Source: Haematobia irritans (Eukaryota; Arthropoda; Insecta; Diptera; Muscidae). Taken from it: a DNA stretch of 64,000 bases. The notes beneath the pieces are model-generated. The model ran no database searches and had not been told where the DNA came from. It saw only the letters and a list, made by a program, of their open reading frames with translations. The DNA is taken from NCBI RefSeq assembly GCF_050003625.1, contig NC_134398.1, positions 63,186,891 to 63,250,890 of the forward strand, read 5' to 3'. Positions 58,187-64,000 of the stretch are shown here, one piece after another (within the stretch, counting starts at the first letter, position 1; each line of letters opens with the position of its first letter). The translations under genes and the position numbers were made by a program.

Positions 58187-58259
58187 AAAACAGATTAAAT
58201 ACGTATATAACTCAGTTATTGACAGGTATATATAGAGAAATCTACAAATAAATACGAAC

Positions 58260-58525
58260 CAATATGAACTTTTGCGCGGTAATTAGTGAGCCAGATTGGA
58301 AATATGGGGCTCATTTTATATGGGGGCTATATTCAATTATGAACCGATGTGGACCAATTTTTGTGTGATTGGGGTTCGGTTTATCTGCGGGCTATATATA
58401 GCTATAGATCGATATGGACCAATTTTGGCATGGTTGTTAGCGGCCATATACTAGCACAATGTACCATATTTCAACCGGATCGGATAAATTTTACCTCCCA
58501 TCCTATGGTGGAGGGTATAAATAGG
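58260..58525 (-). mobile_element. Helentron-like fragment
   Basis: It carries ATATGGGGGCTATATTCAAT, ACCGATGTGGACCAATTTTT and a terminal CCTATGGTGGAGGGTATAAA at 58500-58519. The CCGTCCGTC block is lost, so the copy is internally deleted. Confidence 0.65.
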
Positions 58526-59325
58526 TTTTTTATCACTCAAGTCTAATTGCTGACGGCAGCCTTAGGTGAAAATGGCTGCCCGATTAAGATTCAGGCTCAC
58601 TTAGACTATTAAGTCCATTGTGATAAAACGGCAGCCTTACTTGTAGTCAATTGCTTAAATAAAAGTCCCACACCATGTGTATCTACCTGGAGGAGGTTAT
58701 CAGAAATAGGTGCAGCAGAAATATTAGAGGATGTTTTTGGTATTTGTCCAAACTGGGATAAACCTATATAGGAAAGACGGACATGTTAACTATTGCACCA
58801 GCGTTAATGGTATACAAATATAAAGAAGTTCGAATTATGTTCACACCGTGTAACTTGTAATTTGGTCTTAGCATGTAGGAATCCTAGCAGCACGGTAACC
58901 CTATCATTCCCTGGCTATAACCTTAGAGCAAACATTAATGATAGTTTTATTCACATGACATAACTCTCGCTTGAATTTGTTCCGTTGTTTCGGTTCCTGT
59001 TGTATACTTTGCTTGTATGACAACCAAATAAAGTTTTATGCAGCACATAGAACGATCCGGAGGCCTGGTCCATAGTTAAAAGGATGAAGCCCAGTGATAT
59101 GGCGTGCATGTGAATGTCAAGTCATGTATGCCATTACATGTCTCTATGTGGGTAACAACCAACATTTCCTTTATGCAGCTGCTGTTACGGCTGCTGGTGA
59201 TTCGAACCATTGCGACCTATGATGCTGAGCTTGGTTGTTTCGTTCTTTTGTTGTTTGCTTGGCGCAAACATTAGTATCGGTATTTTTATAATAGGAAATT
59301 GTATGTGATTGTTGGTGATACTTAC
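58526..59325. other. Sequence without recognised features
   Basis: Near 58548-58640 GGCAGCC phrases and their inverses occur twice. No element end or domain-bearing frame was found. Base composition is less AT-rich than the neighbours, so this may be single-copy DNA. Confidence 0.4.
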
Positions 59326-59395
59326 AATTGTTTCGATACACACACGGCATATTGGTATTCAATATAAATACGGGCTCCTCCTCCTCCAGCTCCAT
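59326..59395 (-). CDS. Candidate first coding exon, unknown protein
   Basis: On the minus strand ATG at 59395 (context TACTACCATGG) opens MELEEEEPVFILNTNMPCVY and runs 70 nt to a good splice donor (ATT/GTAAGTATC). The acidic start and donor make it exon-like, and it sits in less repetitive DNA. No domain can be named from 23 residues and no second exon was identified downstream, so it may be chance. Confidence 0.25.
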
Positions 59396-60900
59396 GGTAG
59401 TACAGAATAACTATATACACTGAAAAACTTAAGGGTATGGATATTTGCTGGTATGTATGTAGAGACAGCAGTAGATGCTATGACCTTACACACCCACTTA
59501 CGATTGGCGCCCGAAAAATGTTATTGGAAAAGTTCTTCCGAAAAAAACACACACAAAACAAAAATAGAATCAGAATCAGAGGAAGCACTACAATAACAAG
59601 CATAGAACTTGGTAGCAGGGTACAAATGCATGTCCTTGTATTATTGTCTATCGAACTAAAAATGACAAATACTTTTGCAAATTCCGCTTTTTGTGTTGAG
59701 CAAACAATGTCAATTTCCGTTGAAATTAATATCACGGAAGTTTCAATTTTGTTCCCTTTTGTCACTTTACATATTTTGTATAGAAACCAGTACTGGGAGT
59801 GAATAGTACACGCATTCACCATCATTTGAATTGAACACAGAACAATTGGATGAGATATAAACATCGACTACAATATTCCGCACTACATTTGATATGATAT
59901 TAATCGAATCAGAAAACCAATTCAGTCGAAGTCAGTTTTTGTTGTCACAGAAAGTCTACGTTTGGTTAACAAAAAAGTGGAAGATGATCTAAAGTGAAAA
60001 TGACAATGAGTGCATCCGGGCCGAAGCACTACTATGAGTTTAGCCTGAAATGTAGACAATCTTTAATATTTGTAAAACCTGCCTAACTGAACGATAATGA
60101 GGTATATCCGTTCGTAAGTCCAATAAAATTGTATTCAAAGTTCGCTCATGATAGAAAATTTGAATAATTTATCACACCGAAAAAAATGAACTATTGTTTA
60201 CGAAAAATGAGCTAACCCATAGAAAGAATGACCTTGATTCGGTGCTAAATATATCATGTGTTGCATCGTATTTTAGTTCATTATAACAATGCTGTGGGTT
60301 CAAAATATTCCTATTAAATTTTTTTCGGGAAACCTATATTAAGAAATTGGTTTCAAACGAACTGTTTGTCAGTATAATTTTCAAAAAAGTAGATAAATTA
60401 AGGTATCAAAGGTACGGCAAGCCTGTATACAACTAGGAAATGTTACGTACAATACAAGTCAATTTTCTATAACCCCTGGTACTTTATTTCAAAAATTATT
60501 ATTATATACACACAACTTATTGGCTTATTATATACAATAAAGGAAATATCAAAAGATATTTATATAAAAGACTCAATAACAAACACAAACAATCAAACGA
60601 TATATACACAAAATGTGTCTTCAAACCCCTCACACGATGCAATGATCTCTCACTTAATTTCTAATTCTAATGTAAAGAATAATGTACAATTTATTCCCAA
60701 TTTACGAGGAATCTATAAAAAATCATATACACCCGTCAAGAATTATATTAAATATTTTTTATTCTACTTTATCTAAAATTTTCAATGTGGGGAAAATACT
60801 CCAACTTATAATAAAAAGGGGAATATGTTGTAGCTAACCATCATTTGAATCGGTAATTTCAATTTTTACTACAAAAATTTTTTTACATACAAAAATTGTA
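59396..60900. other. Sequence without a supported gene
   Basis: Opposite-strand open frames overlap at 59437-59864; the minus-strand one has a hydrophobic tail (VIVVLPLILILFLFCVCFF) but no other support. At 60178-60300, CACACCGAAAAAAATGAACT and TTTTAGTTCATT resemble the start of D1, suggesting a diverged end. Confidence 0.4.
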
Positions 60901-60904
60901 CCTA

Positions 60905-61037
60905 CACGGACGAAAAAGACTGTTTTTCATATGTTTGGGTGTAAAAATTATATGTTTGGAACTTAAATTTTTTAACACAATATTTTGAAGTGCAATCATA
61001 TAATGTTCATAAACTAGCATAACATATTTGGGACATA
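60905..61037. mobile_element. M element, copy 3, cut by a mariner
   Basis: It begins TA-CACGGACGAAAAAGACTG and follows copy 1 to ACATATTTGGGACATA, where the mariner terminus starts after TA. The remainder of M is not seen on the other side, where D1 begins. Confidence 0.8.
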
Positions 61038-61039
61038 TA

Positions 61040-62118
61040 ACAGGTCGGCTGATAAGTCCCCGATCTAACAAAGAAAAACAAATTTTTTTGATACCATTTT
61101 GGTAGTACTCCTTCGGTTTTGCCTCAAAATAGGCCTCAGTTTCGGCGATCGCCTCTTCATTGCAGCCAAATTTTTTCCCTGCGAGCATCCTTTTGAGGTC
61201 TGAGAACAAGAAAAGGTCGCTGGGGGCCAGATCTGAAGAAGACGGTGGGTGGGTAAGCAATTCGAAGTCCAATTCATGATTTTTTGCCATCGTTCTCAAT
61301 TAACAACACTCTTTTCTTCTTCATATGGGGACGTTTTGCCGCGATTTCGACCTTCAAACGCTCCAATAACGCCATATAATAGTCACTGTTAGTGGGTTTT
61401 CCCTTCTCAAGATAATCGATAAAAATTATTCCATGCGCATCCCAAAAAACAGAGGCCATTACTTTGCCAGCGGACTTTTGAGTCTTTCCACACTTCGGAT
61501 ACGGTTCACCGGTCGCTGTCCCATCAGCCGACTGTCGATTGGACTCAGGAGTGTAGTGATGGAGCCATGTTTAATCCATTGTCACATATCGACGGAAAAA
61601 CTCGGGTGTATTACAGCAAACAAATGTGTGCTCGCGCGGCACCCATTTTGCACAGAGCTTCCGCATATCCAAATATTGATGAATGATATGACCAACACGT
61701 TCCTTTGATATCTTTAAGGCCTCTACTATCTCGATCAACTTCATTTTACGGTCATTCAAAATCATTTTGTGGATTTTTTTGATGTTTTCGTCGGTAACCA
61801 CCTCATTCGGGCGTCCACTGCGTTCACAGTCCTCCGTGCTCATTTCACCACGCTTGAATTTTGCATACCAATCAATTATTGTTGATTTCCCTGGGGCAGA
61901 GTCCGGAAACTCATTATCAAGCCAAGTTTTTGCTTCCACCGTATTTTTTCCCTTCAGAAAACAGTATTTTATCAAAACACGAAATTCCTTTTTTTCCTTT
62001 TTTTTTCAAAATAACAAAAGTTGCTTCACAAAAGACGCTCTATCTCACAAACTAATTGACTTATAGACGTAAAATTTTGACAAGAATCTTTTGAAGGTTG
62101 GTACTATATAAAAATAAT
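61040..62118 (-). mobile_element. mariner, irritans-subfamily type, one end replaced by D1
   Basis: The plus-strand left end is TA-ACAGGTCGGCTGATAAGTCC, very close to the known irritans-subfamily terminal repeat. The transposase runs leftward. Sequence upstream of the transposase start (CTCACAAACTAATTGACTTA) is still mariner-like to about 62100, then D1 starts at 62122 and the second terminal repeat is absent. Confidence 0.85.
61075..62005 (-). pseudogene. mariner transposase pseudogene
   Basis: Minus-strand frames carry the helix-turn-helix N-terminus (KYCFLKGKNTVEAKTWLDNE, GRPNEVVTDENIKKIH), a segment through RYVTMD, the MASVFWDAHGIIFIDYLEKG core, and HPPSSSDLAPSDLFLF to NGIKK. The family cuts DNA with a D,D(34)D triad. 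The first Asp is present but followed at once by TAA (61571-61573), the motif around the second Asp has been deleted (near 61290), and the third survives in DLAPSD. Other lesions are loss of the start ATG in an A-rich stretch, a deletion of about twenty residues after VPREHTF, frameshifts, and loss of the final residues. Normal length is about 350 residues. It is dead. Confidence 0.88.
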
Positions 62119-62121
62119 ATG

Positions 62122-64000
62122 CACTGAAAAAACAGTGAACCCTTTTCCATTGCAAAATGAACTAAACTGTAGTAATATTGACCATGATTTAGCCCTTAAG
62201 ATTTTTTTCAACTTGTCTAGTTTATAATTCTCTTAAATTTTAGTTCATCTATAACATTGTATTTTAGTTCATTTTTACAACACCATAAGATTTATATACC
62301 CCTACCAAGGTAAAAAGTCAGTATTATTTTGGTTTACTTGCTTATTTTTTGGGAAACCCTATAATAAAAATTGGGTAACAGTATTTTTAAAATGTCGACG
62401 ACTAAACTATTTTTAAATCAATCATTCCACAGTACAGAGAAATTAAATAATTAAAGGAACAACAAACCGTTTTACTATTAAGAAAATTTGCATGCAATAA
62501 AATTAAACTTTCTTTAAGCAAAAGTACTTTATTATAAAAACTTATGATGAAAGTTCTTAATACAATGTTTTTGTGAATAAAGATTATGACCACGTGGAAC
62601 AAGAAAGTAGTTTATTTTAACTCGCTTTTTGGACATTTTGACTTTTCCATAGTTTTTTATTCATCGTAAGTATATTTTTCACATATCTTGCTGAAAAAAA
62701 TGGAAGGAATAATGAAAATTGTTAAAAATTAACATGTAATAAAATATAGTTTTTTAGCTCTTTAAATTAGCTTGTAACTTACCATATTTGGGGGCATTTT
62801 AATAAATGGTGTAAGAAATTCAACTTTTCTTAGATAAACGTACCTCATAAAGTTTGTACCTGAAACAATTAGAGAAATAATGAATTAAGTAATATATTAA
62901 CTCATAAAATTGTGTCGTTATCGATGTACGCTGAGGTTAAAAAGTTATCGAAATTCATTTGGGGTTACTCTGAAATTAAATATCTATTTTTTACAGTTTC
63001 CAAAAATCTAATTAAAGAAATAATATGCATAAAAAAGTAAATATTCTGGTTAAAAGAATGTTTAAGAAAGCTTACCAATTCATAAAAATGTTTCCAAATT
63101 GTTATTCTGAAATTAAATATTTGTTTTTTACATTAAAAATATTAAATTGGTTTCCACAAATATTTGATTAAAGTAATATTAAAATAAGGTATTAAAAACA
63201 TGAATTTTTGATAATAAAAAGGTCATAAAAACGTAAATATTCTAGTGAAAAGAAAGCCAATTTTTAAAAGAAAACTTACCACTTCTCTATTAAATTATAC
63301 GCTGAGGAGAAATATAAAAATTTGCCCGAATCCATCTGGAGGTGATCTTAAATTAAATATTTTTTACAACAAAGAAAAACATAAAACTGGTTAAAAAATA
63401 ATAATAATAATAATTAGCAAATAATAATATACATAAAGAATATTATTTTTTAAAAGAAAACCACAATGAAAAAAGAACACTTACCTATTTATGATTAAAC
63501 TCTACGCTGAGGTGTAACAAACAATTTTCCAAATTCATCTGGAGTTACTCTGAAATTTAATATTTATTTTTTACATTTAATAATAAAAATTAAATTAGAT
63601 AAAACAATTTCAATATACTTTCCATTTCAGCATTTTTTTCTAAATATTGAACATTCTTAATAACTTTCTTCTAAGCTACCGATCATCACTTCGCCATTGT
63701 ACACCTCATCGCTAAAATATTAGTAACCTTCATTTAAAAGTTTTAATAAACAAACACCAATATATGTCTCAAAAAACCAAAATATTCCATACATTTATAT
63801 TCCCTTGTTACATACTTGCTACAAAGGTGCAACAGCCCACGCCAACGCCAACTATACAACTGAAGCATGCCAAATAAAACCAAGCAAAACCAAAACATTT
63901 CTACAACAACAAAAACACATGTTCCTTCATTGAAAACAACATCTCATCCAGACAAATAAACCATTCGCGAATAATAAACACACACACACAAGCCACTGAA
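62122..64000. mobile_element. D1 repeat, copy 2, continuing past the window
   Basis: It starts CACTGAAAAAACAGTGAACC and is collinear with 33641-35810, with substitutions and several indels. It begins inside the mariner, so it inserted there or the junction is a deletion. The CA-rich part (CCAACGCCAACTATACAACT) is reached at 63840 and the match is still running at base 64000. Confidence 0.85.
62783..62859 (-). other. Exon-like segment in D1, copy 2 (77 nt, intact splice sites)
   Basis: On the minus strand an acceptor TTGTTTCAG precedes 77 nt that are open throughout (NFMRYVYLRKVEFLTPFIKM) and end at a GTAAGT donor (ATG/GTAAGTTAC). Copy 1 keeps the frame but not the acceptor. Further cassettes with 22 nt between CTCAG and GTAAG lie at 63280-63301 and 63485-63506. 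The encoded protein is not recognised. Confidence 0.45.

Noticed and set aside
59437..59864. Possible membrane protein (hydrophobic tail on the minus-strand frame)
   Set aside because: One hydrophobic stretch in AT-rich DNA is expected by chance, the opposite strand is also open, and no homology or splice sites support it.

Overview
The window looks like repeat-rich nuclear DNA from a higher fly, most likely a muscid (horn fly, stable fly or house fly relatives). Three things point there: many INE-1/DINE-1-like non-autonomous Helentrons (TATACCC start, GTCCGTCCGTCTG block, GGCCGAA hairpin, CTTG end), a mariner whose terminus and coding sequence resemble the irritans subfamily, and dipteran-type 28S rDNA carrying an R2 retrotransposon. 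I see no complete, intact host gene. The species call is inference.

Layout. Bases 1-10781 are one large imperfect palindrome whose arms are copies of each other around a ~277 bp (TA)n core. The left arm alone carries a 3.86 kb hAT-like element with a perfect 8 bp target duplication, and the right arm keeps the empty site. From 10782 to about 20190 runs an AT-rich satellite (monomer ~158 bp) with a palindrome-dense box, higher-order duplications and a ~0.95 kb foreign block present twice. From 20.2 to 32.7 kb there are Helentron-like repeats, minisatellites and transposon ends, without a convincing gene.

The 32.7-43.1 kb stretch is the most gene-like. It holds a broken tnp2-type transposase gene (32.8-33.6 kb), a 2.85 kb repeat (D1), and a five-exon DUF4806-type gene (36.6-39.55 kb) with one in-frame stop and a Helentron filling its last intron. 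Next come a decayed 28S rRNA fragment interrupted at the R2 site by a truncated R2 element (39.65-40.8 kb), a 475 bp tandem duplication of the downstream 28S, and coding-like remnants that I do not recognise (Lys/Arg-rich, then C2H2 zinc-finger-like).

From 43.1 to 53.7 kb lie two Ty3/gypsy elements. The first is mag-like, has a 100 bp 5' LTR and is degenerate and 3'-truncated. The second (47302-53436) is complete, with almost identical 609-611 bp LTRs, a SAP-domain Gag, a T TTA AAC slippery site with a possible pseudoknot at the gag-pol junction, and several disabling lesions. It sits inside a TA-flanked element (M) that has two further copies in the window. The rest (53.7-64 kb) holds MITEs, Helentron pieces, an uninterrupted M copy, a decayed irritans-type mariner and a second D1 copy running off the end.

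The parts do not form a pathway. The window is a record of nested insertions, and duplicate copies supply empty sites for several of them: hAT in the palindrome, gypsy in M, M in a minisatellite, Helentron in the hAT. All comparisons were made by eye, so identities and family names need alignment to confirm.
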